Source of the DNA: an uncultured SAR86 cluster bacterium
GTDB taxonomy: Bacteria; Pseudomonadota; Gammaproteobacteria; Magnimaribacterales; D2472
DNA: 64,000 nt
Direction of reading: 5' to 3'
Assembly (NCBI GenBank): GCA_902538705.1
Contig: CACBGD010000003.1
Location: forward strand, 25,554-89,553
A program made the position numbers and the translations under genes. The notes below the pieces were generated by a model. It was not told where the DNA came from, did no database searches, and saw nothing but the letters and a program-made list of their open reading frames with translations. Positions 1-11,462 of the stretch are shown in pieces (the first letter of the stretch is position 1; each line of letters opens with the position of its first letter).

Positions 1-166
1 CAATGTCTTCAATTCTGCAATCTTTGTCTAAAAAATTTATTGAAGAGCCGGCTGATTTTTTACCTAATAAAAAAATCTCATCGATTTTAAATTCTCTTTT
101 TTGTAGTTGTTCTAGTAAATTTCTTCCAACCAATCCAGATGCTCCAACTATAGCTAACTTAGACAT
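1..166 (-). CDS. asd: Aspartate-semialdehyde dehydrogenase, N-terminal part (truncated by window edge)
   Basis: Reverse-strand reading from ATG at 166: [26 protein letters not shown]..., a Rossmann GASGLVG N-terminus; follows leuB as in many gammaproteobacteria. The + strand ORF 3..188 is its shadow. Confidence 0.75.
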   Translation of the reverse strand, partial: MSKLAIVGASGLVGRNLLEQLQKREFKIDEIFLLGKKSAGSSINFLDKDCRIEDI

Positions 167-1256
167 TAGATTTTTCCTTGATTATTGAAATAAGCTCGGA
201 AGCAACTTCATCAGTCTCTAAAAAGGATGAATCATCGGTTAAATCTTTTGTTCTAAAACCTCTTGAGATAAATTCTTTTACAGATTTTTCGATTATGCTT
301 GCTGCTTCAGAATTTTCAAGAGAGTACCTAAAAGCCATTGCTAGGGAGAGAATCATTGCTAAAGGGTTTGCTAAATTTTTACCAGCTATATCAGGTGCGC
401 TGCCATGACATGGTTCATACATTCCCTGAGAAGAGCTGTTGAGTGATGCGGAAGGAAGCATACCAATAGAGCCAGTTAGCGTTGCAGCAATATCAGATAA
501 AATATCACCAAATAGATTACTAGAAACAATTACATCGAACTGATTGGGATCAAGAACTAATTGCATTGCAGTATTGTCAGCAAGCTGATGTGTCAATTCA
601 ACATCAGGATACTCCTTTGATAGGTTTGTAATTATTTCTCTCCAAAACTTTGAAACCTCAAGAACATTTGCTTTTTCTACTGAACAAAGTTTTTTATTCC
701 TTTTTTGAGCTGATTCAAAAGCTACTCGACCAATTCTTTCAATCTCTTTTTCGTCATAAATCATTGTATTAAAAGCATGTGGAGGGTTTGAAGAAGTATC
801 AACTCCTCTTGGCTCACCAAAATAAATACCGCCTGTTAACTCTCTTACTATCAAGATATCTAAGTCATTGATAATTTCCTCTTTTATTGGTGAAGCTGAA
901 GCAAGCTCATTAAAAAGGAAGGCAGGTCTTAGGTTAGCAAATAATCCTAGCTCTTTTCTTAATCCTAACAATGCTTGCTCTGGTCTTTTATCCCAATCTA
1001 AATCCTCCCATTCTGGACCACCTACAGCTCCGAAGAGAATAGCATCAGATTTTCTAGCTATCTCTAAAGTCTTATCAGGAAGAGGATAACCAGTCTTATC
1101 ATAGGCTGCTCCGCCAACATCATGAGTTTCAATATCAAGATCAAGAGAGTATAGATCTTTAACAAATCTTAATATCTCCATTGCGGAACTTGTTACTTCA
1201 GGGCCGATGCCGTCACCTGGCAAAATAAGAATCTTTTTATTCATTCGAAAATCCAT
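159..1256 (-). CDS. leuB: 3-isopropylmalate dehydrogenase
   Basis: [39 protein letters not shown] motifs; adjacent to leuD/leuC. Confidence 0.97.
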   Translation of the reverse strand: MDFRMNKKILILPGDGIGPEVTSSAMEILRFVKDLYSLDLDIETHDVGGAAYDKTGYPLPDKTLEIARKSDAILFGAVGGPEWEDLDWDKRPEQALLGLRKELGLFANLRPAFLFNELASASPIKEEIINDLDILIVRELTGGIYFGEPRGVDTSSNPPHAFNTMIYDEKEIERIGRVAFESAQKRNKKLCSVEKANVLEVSKFWREIITNLSKEYPDVELTHQLADNTAMQLVLDPNQFDVIVSSNLFGDILSDIAATLTGSIGMLPSASLNSSSQGMYEPCHGSAPDIAGKNLANPLAMILSLAMAFRYSLENSEAASIIEKSVKEFISRGFRTKDLTDDSSFLETDEVASELISIIKEKSNV

Positions 1257-1870
1257 GGGTTATTTTCTTTTCTATGTTCTTCAAATTTCTTAATTAATTC
1301 TGAATCTTTAAGAGTAATATCGATCTCATCAAGGCCATAGATGATTCTTTCAGCTAAATTATTATCAAGATCAAAATCAATAGAGAGCTTATCTTTAAAA
1401 AGTATAACTTTATCTTTTATATTTACTGAAATAGATACTGGACTATCTGTAGACAATGAAAATAGTTTTTCAATTTCAGTTTTTTTGAGCTTTAACGGTA
1501 AAACACCATTTTTGAAACAATTATTATAAAAAATATCGCCAAATGAGCTTGCTAAAACAACTTCAATACCAAAGTCTCTGAGAGCCCAAACTGCATGCTC
1601 TCTGCTTGAGCCGCATCCAAAATTATCTCTTGTAAGCAAAACTTTAGATTCATCATAAGGCGAATTGTTAAGAATAAATTCATGATTGATTTTTCTTTCA
1701 CCTTTTTTCATTCCAAGACGACCCTGATCTTTATATCTCCAGCCATCAAAAAGATAATCCTCATATCCAAATTTTTTAATAGATTTTAAATATTCTGTTG
1801 GGATAATTTGATCGGTATCTATATTATCTCTATCAATTGGAGCTACAATGCCTTCAATAAAATCTTTCAT
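1241..1870 (-). CDS. leuD: 3-isopropylmalate dehydratase small subunit
   Basis: [28 protein letters not shown] motifs. Confidence 0.97.
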   Translation of the reverse strand: MKDFIEGIVAPIDRDNIDTDQIIPTEYLKSIKKFGYEDYLFDGWRYKDQGRLGMKKGERKINHEFILNNSPYDESKVLLTRDNFGCGSSREHAVWALRDFGIEVVLASSFGDIFYNNCFKNGVLPLKLKKTEIEKLFSLSTDSPVSISVNIKDKVILFKDKLSIDFDLDNNLAERIIYGLDEIDITLKDSELIKKFEEHRKENNPWIFE

Positions 1871-1871
1871 C

Positions 1872-3272
1872 TTAAATCTCTTTTACAATCCTTCCATTTA
1901 TTGCGGTTAGAGCAGCCATCTTTGGACTCATTAAATGCGTTCTTCCTAAATTACCCTGCCGACCCTCAAAATTTCTATTTGAAGTTGAAGCACATCTTTC
2001 ATAAGGACTCAATTGGTCTGGATTCATACCTAAGCACATAGAACAACCTGGTGCCCTCCACTGAAATCCAGCATCGATGAATATTTTATGAATTCCCTCC
2101 TTCTCTGCTTGTTCTTTAACCATTCCAGACCCAGGAACAACAATAGCTTCTTGGATATTTTCAGAAACCTTTTGACCTTTCAAAACTTCTGCGGCTTCTC
2201 TTAGATCTTCAATTCGAGAATTAGTGCATGATCCAATGAATACTTTATCGAAATCTAAATCGCTCAATTCCTGATTATCTGACAATCCCATATAATTTTT
2301 AGCTAGATCTAAGCTTTTTCTTTTTTCAGCAGAAAAAATTGAGCTCGATGGAATCTTTTCGTTGAAATCAATTACCATTTCTGGTGATGTACCCCAAGAA
2401 ACTTGAGGATTAATTTTTGAAACATCAATATCAATTTCTTTATCGAACATTGCTTCTTTATCAGTTGTTAAATTTTTCCATTTTTTAATAGCATCATTTA
2501 TTAAATTAGATTCAAGACTTGAATGTTTTTTAACGTATTCAATAGTTTTGTCGTCAACAGACACTAATCCTACTTTAGCTCCTGCTTCAATAGACATATT
2601 GCATATTGTCATTCTGGCTTCCATAGAGATATTTCGTATATATGATCCCGCAAATTCAACTGCATACCCTGTTCCACCTGCAGTTCCTATTGTCCTAATT
2701 AAATATAAAATAATATCTTTCGAGGATACTCCTTCTTGTATCGACCCCTCAAAATTTATTCTCATATTTTTAAGCTTCCTGACTTTTAAACTTTGAGTGG
2801 CAAGAACATGCTCCACTTCAGATGTTCCAATTCCCATTGCAAGACAACCAAAAGCACCATGAGTTGAAGTATGAGAGTCGCCGCAAACAATACTCATTCC
2901 AGGAAGCGTTAAGCCTAATTCTGGTCCAATTACATGAACTATGCCTTGATTATTTGAGTTGATATTAAATTGTTTTATGCCGAAATCATTACAATTTTTA
3001 TCTAACTCAACAACCTGCAACTTTGAGATATTGTCCTCAATGCTCTCAATGCTAAATTTGTTATCCCTTGTAGTTGGAACATTGTGATCTGGAGTAGCAA
3101 TGTTTGCATTAATTCTCCATGGTTTGAGTGATTTTTTTTTGAGGCCCTCAAAAGCTTGAGGAGATGTTACTTCATGAAGAAAATGCCTATCAATATAAAT
3201 TAGTGAGTCTCCATCATCATAGGATCTTATTAAGTGCTCATTCCAGAGCTTGTCATATATGGTGTATCCCAT
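1872..3272 (-). CDS. leuC: 3-isopropylmalate dehydratase large subunit
   Basis: [31 protein letters not shown] aconitase-family Fe-S motifs. Confidence 0.97.
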   Translation of the reverse strand: MGYTIYDKLWNEHLIRSYDDGDSLIYIDRHFLHEVTSPQAFEGLKKKSLKPWRINANIATPDHNVPTTRDNKFSIESIEDNISKLQVVELDKNCNDFGIKQFNINSNNQGIVHVIGPELGLTLPGMSIVCGDSHTSTHGAFGCLAMGIGTSEVEHVLATQSLKVRKLKNMRINFEGSIQEGVSSKDIILYLIRTIGTAGGTGYAVEFAGSYIRNISMEARMTICNMSIEAGAKVGLVSVDDKTIEYVKKHSSLESNLINDAIKKWKNLTTDKEAMFDKEIDIDVSKINPQVSWGTSPEMVIDFNEKIPSSSIFSAEKRKSLDLAKNYMGLSDNQELSDLDFDKVFIGSCTNSRIEDLREAAEVLKGQKVSENIQEAIVVPGSGMVKEQAEKEGIHKIFIDAGFQWRAPGCSMCLGMNPDQLSPYERCASTSNRNFEGRQGNLGRTHLMSPKMAALTAINGRIVKEI

Positions 3273-4360
3273 TATTCCGTTACAAATGGGAGTTTTTGAT
3301 CAACATCACCGCACTGTGCCTTGTTTCTTAGAAGATGGTCAATTAAAACAAGGTTCACCATTGCCTCAGCAATTGGTACTGCTCTAATTCCAACACAAGG
3401 ATCATGTCTTCCTTTAATTTCAAGCTCAACCTCATTTCCATCTTTATCTATGGATGTTGTGGCTTTACTTATGCTAGATGTGGGTTTAATTAAAAAACTT
3501 ATATCAATATCATCACCATTTGAAATCCCACCAAGGATTCCACCAGAATTATTTGAATCGAATCCAGTCTTGGTAATTTCATCTCTTAGCTCAGATCCTT
3601 TAGAAAATGGAATCATGTCAGAGTTGCCAATAGAAACCGATTTTACGGCATTGATACTCATTATGGCTTTTGCCAAATCAGCATTTAATTTATCGAAAAC
3701 AGGTTCTCCAAGGCCAACTGGACAGTTTTGGACTTTAATATTTAGCTTGGCACCTATTGAGTCTCCTTCTTTGATGAGTTCTTCAAAAAACTCTTCAAGT
3801 GAGCTAATTTTTGATCTATCAGGAAAGAAGAATTTATTTTCATTTACAAATTCAAGATCAACTGTATCAGCAGAAATACTTCCAATTTGTGATACAAAGC
3901 CCTTAGTTATAATTCCACGTGTATTTAAATACTTCTTAGCAACTGCTCCCGCAGCAACTCGCATTGCAGTCTCTCTAGCGCTTGATCTGCCACCACCTCT
4001 GTAATCTCTAATACCATACTTTGCTTGATATGTGAGGTCAGCATGATTTGGCCTAAATGTATCTTTAATATTTGAATAATCTTTTGAAATCTGGTCTTCA
4101 TTTCTGATTAACAATGCTATAGGAGTTCCAAGGGTTTTTCCTTCAAAAACTCCTGACATGATTTCAACTTTGTCATCCTCTTTCCTCTGGGTAGTAACAT
4201 CTGATTGGCCAGGTTTTCTTCTGTCAAGCTCCATCTGAATATCTTCATTTTTTATTTCAAAATTAGGTGGACATCCGTCAATTATGCAGCCCATAGCTTC
4301 ACCATGACTTTCACCAAAAGTCGTTACAGAAAAGATTTTTCCAAATGTGTTACCAGACAT
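3272..4360 (-). CDS. aroC: Chorismate synthase
   Basis: [40 protein letters not shown]-like motif, GRHDPC. Confidence 0.97.
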   Translation of the reverse strand: MSGNTFGKIFSVTTFGESHGEAMGCIIDGCPPNFEIKNEDIQMELDRRKPGQSDVTTQRKEDDKVEIMSGVFEGKTLGTPIALLIRNEDQISKDYSNIKDTFRPNHADLTYQAKYGIRDYRGGGRSSARETAMRVAAGAVAKKYLNTRGIITKGFVSQIGSISADTVDLEFVNENKFFFPDRSKISSLEEFFEELIKEGDSIGAKLNIKVQNCPVGLGEPVFDKLNADLAKAIMSINAVKSVSIGNSDMIPFSKGSELRDEITKTGFDSNNSGGILGGISNGDDIDISFLIKPTSSISKATTSIDKDGNEVELEIKGRHDPCVGIRAVPIAEAMVNLVLIDHLLRNKAQCGDVDQKLPFVTE

Positions 4361-4368
4361 AGCGGAGT

Positions 4369-4374
4369 ATTATA
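4369..4374 (-). promoter_or_regulatory. Candidate -10 element (TATAAT) 8 nt upstream of the aroC ATG
   Basis: Reverse complement reads ...gcaTATAATactccgctATG; no Shine-Dalgarno in the gap. Confidence 0.4.
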
Positions 4375-4410
4375 TGCTATTTTTTAAAAAACGCTGAGAT
4401 TATAAGTGTT

Positions 4411-5856
4411 TCAGAGAGATAGAAGCTTTTGAAAATCAACTACACTCATAGATGTAAGCTTATCAAAATCTAAGAACTCTTTATAAATCTGCTCTGATTT
4501 ATCATCGTCAAAAACAGTCTTTAGATTACTTAAAAACTTTTTCTCAAGCACTGGAATGCCTTCATTTCTTCTTCTTCTATGGCCAATAGGATACTCAACC
4601 TCAATTTCTTGAGTGGAAGAACCATCTTTGAAAAGTACTCTCAATTTGTTAGCTATTGATCTCTTTTCAGGATCAAGATAATCCTCAGAATATTTTTTAT
4701 TCTCAGTAACAACCATTTTTGATCTTAATTCATCAATTCTTGGATCCTGTGCGACTTCATCTTCATAGTCCTTAGCTACTAAATCACCTTTAAGAAGGCC
4801 AATAGCGACCATATATTGAAGACAGTGATCCCTATCTGCAGGATTGTTGAGTTCGCCAACTTTGGAAATGATTCTTATTGCTGACTCATGTGTTGTTATC
4901 TCAATTTTATCAATTTCATCAAGCCTATCGATAATTTCAGGATGCATGCTCACTGCTGCCTCAACTGCTGTTTGTGCGTGAAATTCAGCAGGAAAACTAA
5001 TTTTAAATAAAACATTTTCCATAACATATGAACCAAAGCTTTGTGGAATTCTTAAAGACCTACCTTTAAAAAGGACATCCTCAAACCCCCATGTTTTTGC
5101 AGTTAAAACACTTGGATACCCCATCTCTCCTGATAAGGTAATCATTGCTAGTCTTACTGCGCGACTTGTCGCATCACCGGCAGCCCAGCTTTTTCGTGAC
5201 CCTGCATTTGGAGCATGTCTGTATGTTCTCAAGCTTTGTCCATCCAACCAAGCATGAGTTAAAGCATTAATAACATCTTCCTTATTTCCACCTAAAATTT
5301 TTGTTGCTACTGCAGTTGATGCTACTTTGACAAGAACTACATGATCTAAACCAACTCTGTTGAAGCTATTTTCGAGAGCTAAAATACCTTGGATTTCATG
5401 AGCTTTAATCATCATTTCCAGAATATCCAATACTTTCAGTGGTTCTTTGCCGGCTTCAATGTTCTTTTGAGAGACATAATCTGCGCAAGCAAGTATTGCA
5501 CCAAGATTATCTGATGGATGTCCCCACTCAGCTGCAAGCCAAGTATCGTTAAAATCAAGCCATCTTATAATACATCCGATATCAAATGCTCCCTTTACGG
5601 GGTCTAATAAATTAGAGGTTCCTGGAACTCTTACGCCATATGGTACTTCTGTTCCCTCAATAACTGGTCCAAGTAATTTTGTGCAAGCTGGAAAACTTAA
5701 CGCTAGCAAGCCACACCCTAGAGTGTCTATTAAACAGCTTTTTGCAGTTTCATATGCTTCATCTGATTGGATCTCATAATCCATAACATAATCAGCAATT
5801 TGGATTATTAATTCATCAGGATCTGGTCTTGAGTTAATATCAAAAAATTGTGACAT
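4411..5856 (-). CDS. prpD: 2-methylcitrate dehydratase (MmgE/PrpD family)
   Basis: PrpD family sequence (DWNDT-like [34 protein letters not shown]); clustered with prpC and prpB. Confidence 0.92.
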   Translation of the reverse strand: MSQFFDINSRPDPDELIIQIADYVMDYEIQSDEAYETAKSCLIDTLGCGLLALSFPACTKLLGPVIEGTEVPYGVRVPGTSNLLDPVKGAFDIGCIIRWLDFNDTWLAAEWGHPSDNLGAILACADYVSQKNIEAGKEPLKVLDILEMMIKAHEIQGILALENSFNRVGLDHVVLVKVASTAVATKILGGNKEDVINALTHAWLDGQSLRTYRHAPNAGSRKSWAAGDATSRAVRLAMITLSGEMGYPSVLTAKTWGFEDVLFKGRSLRIPQSFGSYVMENVLFKISFPAEFHAQTAVEAAVSMHPEIIDRLDEIDKIEITTHESAIRIISKVGELNNPADRDHCLQYMVAIGLLKGDLVAKDYEDEVAQDPRIDELRSKMVVTENKKYSEDYLDPEKRSIANKLRVLFKDGSSTQEIEVEYPIGHRRRRNEGIPVLEKKFLSNLKTVFDDDKSEQIYKEFLDFDKLTSMSVVDFQKLLSL

Positions 5857-6287
5857 TACCTTACCTCAATAATCAATTCATCTGAGATTATTGGGTCTTC
5901 ATGAGGAATATGTGCGAAGTTTCCAAGAACTAACCTTAATCTGTGGACTCCTTTTGGTAACTCGATAGTGTCTGAGGTTTGTCCTTTGCCATAATGTATG
6001 TGATTTTCGTCTGAAGGAATTGGCCTTGTTAAATCGGGAAGCGGAACATTGATAAGAAGATGATGATGTCCGGAATCACAAGCCATTTGACCAGCTGGTG
6101 CAATATTAAAATTTTTAATGCCAAACTCTAAATTTATTACTCCTGAAGAGGTTACTAAATTTTGATTTGGGGTGATAAAAAATACTTCTGGATTGCCCTC
6201 TCTGCATTCTAATGAATCAAAATCATTAGAAGTTGTTTCTAAAGAAAAAAATAGAAATGGGATAATTAAGCTAAAGATTTTTATCAT
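5856..6287 (-). CDS. DUF4399-like small exported protein
   Basis: N-terminal signal-like segment; [15 protein letters not shown] and [30 protein letters not shown] motifs typical of DUF4399. Confidence 0.65.
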   Translation of the reverse strand: MIKIFSLIIPFLFFSLETTSNDFDSLECREGNPEVFFITPNQNLVTSSGVINLEFGIKNFNIAPAGQMACDSGHHHLLINVPLPDLTRPIPSDENHIHYGKGQTSDTIELPKGVHRLRLVLGNFAHIPHEDPIISDELIIEVR

Positions 6288-7415
6288 TTAATCTCTATCT
6301 TGAAGATCAACCCAAGTTGCAGATTCGGGTCCAATATATTCTTCACTAGGTCTTATAATTCTATTATCTGCTCTTTGTTCCATCACATTGGCAGCCCATC
6401 CAGAGGTTCTACCAATTACAAAAAGTGGCGTAAAGATTGGTGTTGGTATGCCTAAAAAATTATATGCAGATGCCATATAAAAATCTGTATTTGCAAAGAG
6501 ATTTTTTTCTTCGCTCATTACCTTTTCAATTTCTTCCGAAACCTCATAAATGAGAGGGTTGGATGCATTTGAGCTAAGTTTCTTTGCCCATGCTTTTACA
6601 ATCTTGTTTCTAGGATCCTCATCTGAATAAACCGCATGACCGAAACCCATAATCTTTTCTTTGTTTGCTAGCATATTCTTCACACCAACATTAGCATCTT
6701 CCCTTGAAGAAAATCTTTCTATCATTTCCATAGCTGCTTCATTAGCACCACCATGAAGTGGTCCTCTTAATGTTCCTATTGCCGCAGTAATACATGAATG
6801 CATATCAGATAGTGTTGATGCACACGTCCTAGCTGTAAATGTCGATGCATTAAAGCCATGTTCTGCATAGCAAATAAGAGAAGTATCAAGTGCTCTAATG
6901 TGTTCATCACTTGGCTCGCTTCCTGTAAGTAAACTTAAAAACTGACCGCCCATAGTTTTATGATCTGTAAGAGTATCTATATCTTCGCCAAAATGAGATG
7001 CTCTGTACCAATATGTCATTATTGATGGCATGGCAGCAAGAATTCTATCAGCTGTATCATTTTGATTAGTAAAATCTCCTTCTGGCTCAAGATTTCCTAA
7101 CATAGAAGCACCAGTTCGAAGCACATCCATGGGATGAGTTTCTTTTGGTATTGCTGTTAAAACATTTTTTAACTCTCTTGGTAAATCTCTATATTTCCTG
7201 AGCTTAGAGGTATAAGAGTCATATTCATCTTGATTAGGTAATTTTCCATAAAGAAGCATATAGGCAACTTCTTCAAAAGTTGCTTTCTCCGCTAAATCTT
7301 CAATCGCATAACCTCTGTAAGTCAGGCCTTTACCCTCCTTACCTACGGTTGAAAGTGCAGTTTCTCCTGCGACTTGACCTCTTAATCCTGCTCCTTCAAG
7401 CTTCTTTCCCATCAA
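6288..7415 (-). CDS. prpC: 2-methylcitrate synthase / citrate synthase family
   Basis: Citrate synthase fold motifs (GPLHGGANEAAMEM, MGFGHAVYSDEDPR, EQRADNRIIRPSEEYIGP); next to prpB. Confidence 0.93.
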   Translation of the reverse strand: MMGKKLEGAGLRGQVAGETALSTVGKEGKGLTYRGYAIEDLAEKATFEEVAYMLLYGKLPNQDEYDSYTSKLRKYRDLPRELKNVLTAIPKETHPMDVLRTGASMLGNLEPEGDFTNQNDTADRILAAMPSIMTYWYRASHFGEDIDTLTDHKTMGGQFLSLLTGSEPSDEHIRALDTSLICYAEHGFNASTFTARTCASTLSDMHSCITAAIGTLRGPLHGGANEAAMEMIERFSSREDANVGVKNMLANKEKIMGFGHAVYSDEDPRNKIVKAWAKKLSSNASNPLIYEVSEEIEKVMSEEKNLFANTDFYMASAYNFLGIPTPIFTPLFVIGRTSGWAANVMEQRADNRIIRPSEEYIGPESATWVDLQDRD

Positions 7416-8290
7416 TGATCCTCCATATTCTTTATGTACTCGTCGAGATTCTTTTCAAAGTTCAAGTAATCTAGTCTGTCATAAAGTTCATCACGCGTTT
7501 GCATTATATCTAAAACATTTTCCTGCGTCCCATTTTTTAGTATTGATTCATATACTTTTTCAGTGGCTTTAGAGGAAGCTCTAAAAGCAGACAAAGGAAA
7601 TAGCATCATATCTACCCCAACATCCATTAATTCATGATCTTTGAAAAGAGGAGTTTTACCAAACTCGGTGATATTTGCAAGAATTGGTTTTTGAATAGCT
7701 TCTTTTAGCTCTTTATAGTCTTGAAGAGAAGTGATAGCTTCAAGAAATATTCCATCAGCTCCTGCATTAATATATTCTTTTGATCTTTGGATACAGCCTT
7801 CAATACCTTCTGAGGCGAAAGCATCCGTTCTTGCAATAATAAAGAAATTTGGATCAGTTCTTCCCTCAATTGCGCTTTCAATTCTTTCACACATCTCTTT
7901 TGATGAAATCAACTTTTTATTTGGTCTGTGTCCACATCTTTTAGCTTCAATTTGATCCTCTAAGTGAACAGCAGCAGCTCCAGCCTCAATCATTTTTTCT
8001 ATACTGTTTGAAATGTTAGTTCCATCACCCCATCCTGTATCTATATCTACTAATAATGGTAATGAAGTTGATTTAGAAATCCTTTTAACATCTACCAGTA
8101 CATCTTCAAGAGATGTTAAGCCTAGATCAGGAATACCGTATGATGCAGAAGCTACTCCACTTCCAGATAAATAAATACATTTGTGACCCGATCTTTCTGC
8201 AAGAATTGCAGAATACGCATTTATAGTACCAACAATCTTTAAGGGATTATTTTCTTTTAGTGCTTCTCTAAATCTTTTTCCTGCCGACAT
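7412..8290 (-). CDS. prpB: Methylisocitrate lyase
   Basis: ICL/PEP mutase superfamily: YLSGSGVASASYGIPDLGL, DIDTGWGDG, HLEDQIEAKRCGHRPNK. Confidence 0.94.
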   Translation of the reverse strand: MSAGKRFREALKENNPLKIVGTINAYSAILAERSGHKCIYLSGSGVASASYGIPDLGLTSLEDVLVDVKRISKSTSLPLLVDIDTGWGDGTNISNSIEKMIEAGAAAVHLEDQIEAKRCGHRPNKKLISSKEMCERIESAIEGRTDPNFFIIARTDAFASEGIEGCIQRSKEYINAGADGIFLEAITSLQDYKELKEAIQKPILANITEFGKTPLFKDHELMDVGVDMMLFPLSAFRASSKATEKVYESILKNGTQENVLDIMQTRDELYDRLDYLNFEKNLDEYIKNMEDH

Positions 8291-8292
8291 TT

Positions 8293-8952
8293 TTATGAGT
8301 AAAACTTTACTCCTCTTATAATTCTGTCTCTATTATTTTCCCTTCTCCATCTATTTGTATCTCTGAGACTATAAACACATCCGCAATACTCTTGCTGATA
8401 AAACTTTTCACGTTTTGAAATCTCTATCATTCTTGAGGAGCCGCCATCTTTTCTCCAATTGAAATCCCAATAACTTACATCTTTATAACGCTCTGCAGCT
8501 CGTTTTCCAGAGTCATTTATTTGATTCATATCTTTCCATCTTGAGATACCCAGTGTTGTAGCGAAATAGTTGAAATTATTTTCATGAGCATAAAGTGCTG
8601 ATCTTTCAAATCTCATATCAAAGCAAACTGTACATCTTTTTCCTCTTTCCGGTTCATTTTCTAAGCCTTTTACTCTTTGAAACCAGTTATCCTTATCATA
8701 GTCAGCATCAATAAAATCAAATCCAAGTTTTTCGCAGAATCTTTTATTTTCTTCTTTTCTTATTTCATATTCTTCCAACGGATGAATGTTTGGATTATAA
8801 AAGTAAACCGTAGTTTTAATGTTCGCTGCTGCAATAGCCTCCATAATTTCACCTGCACATGGTGCACAACAGCTGTGCAGAAGAAGATTATTTTCTCCTT
8901 CACTTAATTCAAGATCAGGTCTTATGTATTCTTTCAAGGACAATTTATTCAT
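8293..8952 (-). CDS. queH: Epoxyqueuosine reductase QueH
   Basis: [63 protein letters not shown] motifs. Confidence 0.93.
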   Translation of the reverse strand: MNKLSLKEYIRPDLELSEGENNLLLHSCCAPCAGEIMEAIAAANIKTTVYFYNPNIHPLEEYEIRKEENKRFCEKLGFDFIDADYDKDNWFQRVKGLENEPERGKRCTVCFDMRFERSALYAHENNFNYFATTLGISRWKDMNQINDSGKRAAERYKDVSYWDFNWRKDGGSSRMIEISKREKFYQQEYCGCVYSLRDTNRWRRENNRDRIIRGVKFYS

Positions 8953-9556
8953 ACTGATAGATAGAATTTTCTAAAAGTTTAGCTTCTAGGTCAATATAGT
9001 CTTTTACTACCTCTATTTCAGGATGCTTAGATGTAACCTTCTCAGGAGCATTTATAAAAAAACCTTTTTCACAAACTTCAAACATCTGAATATCATTAAA
9101 AGAATCACCAGCAGCAAAACATCTGTATCCTAAACCTTGAAATGACTTAATGGCTTCTTGTTTAGCTTTTTCTTGCCTTAGCTTGTAAGAAGATATCATG
9201 CCATCTTTAACTTTAAGGGTATGGCAGAGTAATAGAGGAAAGCCTAACTTCTCCATAAGCGGAGAAGCAATTTCATGAAATGTATCAGATAGGATTACTA
9301 CCTGGAAATTTTGTCTTAGGTTATCTAAAAAATCTCGCGCGCCATCAAGAAGGTTTACTTTTGAAGATGATTTTTGAATATCTTTTAAAGTAATCCCTTC
9401 TTGCTCCATAACAAGAAGGCGAGCATCCATTAAATCTGAGTAGCTGGGAACATCTCTGGTAGTTTTTGCAAAATCTTCTATTCCTGTATCTTCAGCAACC
9501 TTTTGCCAAATTTCTTCGGTCAAAGTGCCTTCCATATCCAAACATACAATTTCCAA
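8945..9556 (-). CDS. thrH: HAD phosphatase, ThrH-type phosphoserine/homoserine phosphotransferase
   Basis: [22 protein letters not shown] start, [43 protein letters not shown] motif IV. Confidence 0.85.
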   Translation of the reverse strand: MEIVCLDMEGTLTEEIWQKVAEDTGIEDFAKTTRDVPSYSDLMDARLLVMEQEGITLKDIQKSSSKVNLLDGARDFLDNLRQNFQVVILSDTFHEIASPLMEKLGFPLLLCHTLKVKDGMISSYKLRQEKAKQEAIKSFQGLGYRCFAAGDSFNDIQMFEVCEKGFFINAPEKVTSKHPEIEVVKDYIDLEAKLLENSIYQYE

Positions 9557-10456
9557 TTACTTTACCTCGTTTTTTACACCATAAGGAACATGAGCTGAAG
9601 TAATTTTACCCGATGCATCTTGAATATTCTTCAATTGATCATCAAAAAAGATATCAGCTTGAAATGATTTTAAAAAATCTTCTTTTGACATACCTCCTAG
9701 AAAAAGAGATTCATCAATTCTTACTCCCCATTCACGAAGAGTTTTAATTACTCTTTTATGAGTTGGGGCTGATCTAGCAGTTACCAGTGCAGTCCTTATT
9801 GGACACTCATCAAGAGTAAACTCTCTTTGAAGTCTGTTTAATTCCATCAAAAAGGGTTTCATTGGTCCGGGCTCTAAGCTGATCCTCTCGCCTTTGGTTT
9901 CATTCTTTATAAATGCTGAAATTCCTTTTTCATGATAGATTTTCTCAGATTCATCGGAAAAGATTACTGCATCTCCATCAAAAGCAATTTTCAATAGATG
10001 ACTGTCCTCCTTGAAGTTACTTTTACCAGAAATTATCGTTGCAGAAGCAACATTGCTTTCGATAGCCATCCTTACATCTTCATTGCTACTTGAAAGAAAT
10101 AGATCAATGTTAAAATCCTTTACATACTTATGAGGGCTTTCTCCACCACAAAAAACCGCTCTTGAAATATCAAGATTATGAGCTTCAATAGAATTGAAAA
10201 CCCTCAAGCCAGTATCTGCAGAGTTTCTAGATAACAAAATGACTTCTACTCTATCTTTGGATTTATATAAATTATTTATTTCGAGTATTTTCTTGACTAA
10301 CCCAAAAGCGTTGCCAGGGTTTAGGATCTTCTCTTCATTTAGGATTTGATATTCTCTATATGCATCGACACCATCTCTTTCAAATATTTTATGGCTTTCA
10401 TCAAGATCAAACAATGCTCTAGAAGAGATACCAATAACTAGTTTTGATTTTTTCAT
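9557..10456 (-). CDS. 5'-nucleotidase (cytosolic NT5C type)
   Basis: IGISSRALFDLDESHKIFERDGVDAYREYQ, AFDGDAVIFSDESE, FLGGMSKEDFLKSFQADIFFDDQ. Confidence 0.85.
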   Translation of the reverse strand: MKKSKLVIGISSRALFDLDESHKIFERDGVDAYREYQILNEEKILNPGNAFGLVKKILEINNLYKSKDRVEVILLSRNSADTGLRVFNSIEAHNLDISRAVFCGGESPHKYVKDFNIDLFLSSSNEDVRMAIESNVASATIISGKSNFKEDSHLLKIAFDGDAVIFSDESEKIYHEKGISAFIKNETKGERISLEPGPMKPFLMELNRLQREFTLDECPIRTALVTARSAPTHKRVIKTLREWGVRIDESLFLGGMSKEDFLKSFQADIFFDDQLKNIQDASGKITSAHVPYGVKNEVK

Positions 10457-10465
10457 TTCATGTTG

Positions 10466-10471
10466 ATTATA
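10466..10471 (-). promoter_or_regulatory. Candidate -10 (TATAAT) 9 nt upstream of the 5'-nucleotidase ATG
   Basis: Reverse complement: ctttaTAAT / TATAATcaacatgaaATG. Confidence 0.35.
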
Positions 10472-10487
10472 AAGTAAATATTATTTA

Positions 10488-10507
10488 TACTGTATATATA
10501 TTCAGTA
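10488..10507 (+). promoter_or_regulatory. LexA (SOS) box
   Basis: TACTGTATATATATTCAGTA, one mismatch from the E. coli consensus TACTGTATATATATACAGTA, 5 bp before the lexA ATG. Confidence 0.92.
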
Positions 10508-10512
10508 AAATT

Positions 10513-11121
10513 ATGAAAGAACTTACAATTCAGCAAAAGAAAGTACTTCAATGTATTAAATTTTATATTAAAAAGACTGGTTTCCCGCCAACAAGAGCAG
10601 ATATTTGTAGAGAGCTAGGCTTTAAATCCCCTAATGCAGCAGAGAGCCACTTAAGGGCTCTCGAAAAAAAAGGCTATATAACAATTGAGAATGGAGCATC
10701 TAGGGGTATAAATCTGACTGAAAATACTGCTGAACAATCTCAAACTATTCCTGTTATTGGTTTAGTCGCTGCAGGATCGCCAACTCTTGCAGATGAAAAT
10801 ATTGAAAAGCACATACCATATCAAGAGTCACTCTTCTTATCTGACTTCGATTACTTTTTAAGAGTGAAAGGTCTAAGTATGAAAGATGCTGGAATTATGG
10901 AAGATGATCTTGTTGCAATTAAGAAGACATCAGAGGTTAGGAATGGAGACATAGTTGTAGCAAGAATTGATGATGAAGTAACGCTTAAATACTTCCAATC
11001 ATCAGGTAATCAAATAAAACTTATCCCTGCAAACGATGATTTTGAAGAAATATATATTAATAAAGAAACAGAAGGATTCTTCATAGAGGGAAAAAGCGTA
11101 GGATTAATTCGAGAAAATTAG
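10513..11121 (+). CDS. lexA: LexA repressor
   Basis: HTH PPTRADICRELGFKSPNAAESHLRALEKKGYI; cleavage site VAAGSP; catalytic GLSMKDAGI and EVTLKYF. Start revised from 10444 to the ATG at 10513. Confidence 0.97.
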   Translation: MKELTIQQKKVLQCIKFYIKKTGFPPTRADICRELGFKSPNAAESHLRALEKKGYITIENGASRGINLTENTAEQSQTIPVIGLVAAGSPTLADENIEKHIPYQESLFLSDFDYFLRVKGLSMKDAGIMEDDLVAIKKTSEVRNGDIVVARIDDEVTLKYFQSSGNQIKLIPANDDFEEIYINKETEGFFIEGKSVGLIREN

Positions 11122-11375
11122 TGAAGAGTAACTTCTTTTTTCTTTATATTATCTAACTGCGAGTCGAAAAATTCATCAAAATCGGAAACATTACCACTTA
11201 TTGATTCGATGCCAGCCCTTATCATCTCTTTAGCAATGTGAAGTTCTTGTCCTTGTAGCAGTTGCTTTGATTCACCGGAGAACTTAATTTTAACCAAGGG
11301 ATTATCCTTATCATCAGACCTTCTAAGGACAATTGTGCCGTCTGATAACTGGGCTAGTTCAAGATAATTATTCAT
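11118..11375 (-). CDS. Conserved small hypothetical protein (between lexA and topA)
   Basis: 85-aa ORF in an otherwise uncovered interval between lexA and topA; coherent low-complexity-free sequence. Confidence 0.65.
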   Translation of the reverse strand: MNNYLELAQLSDGTIVLRRSDDKDNPLVKIKFSGESKQLLQGQELHIAKEMIRAGIESISGNVSDFDEFFDSQLDNIKKKEVTLH

Positions 11376-11462
11376 TTTTTTGGTTTAGTTCAGCGTAACA
11401 CCAACTTCATAAAAAGCAAGCTACTATTCTTATTTAATGAGTTTTAATTATATTTCAAGTGG

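Noticed and set aside
3-188. 61-aa + strand ORF at the window start
   Set aside because: Opposite strand encodes the N-terminus of aspartate-semialdehyde dehydrogenase.
3321-4004. 227-aa + strand ORF opposite aroC
   Set aside because: Antisense shadow of a strongly conserved gene; Ser/Leu-rich non-protein-like sequence with no family.
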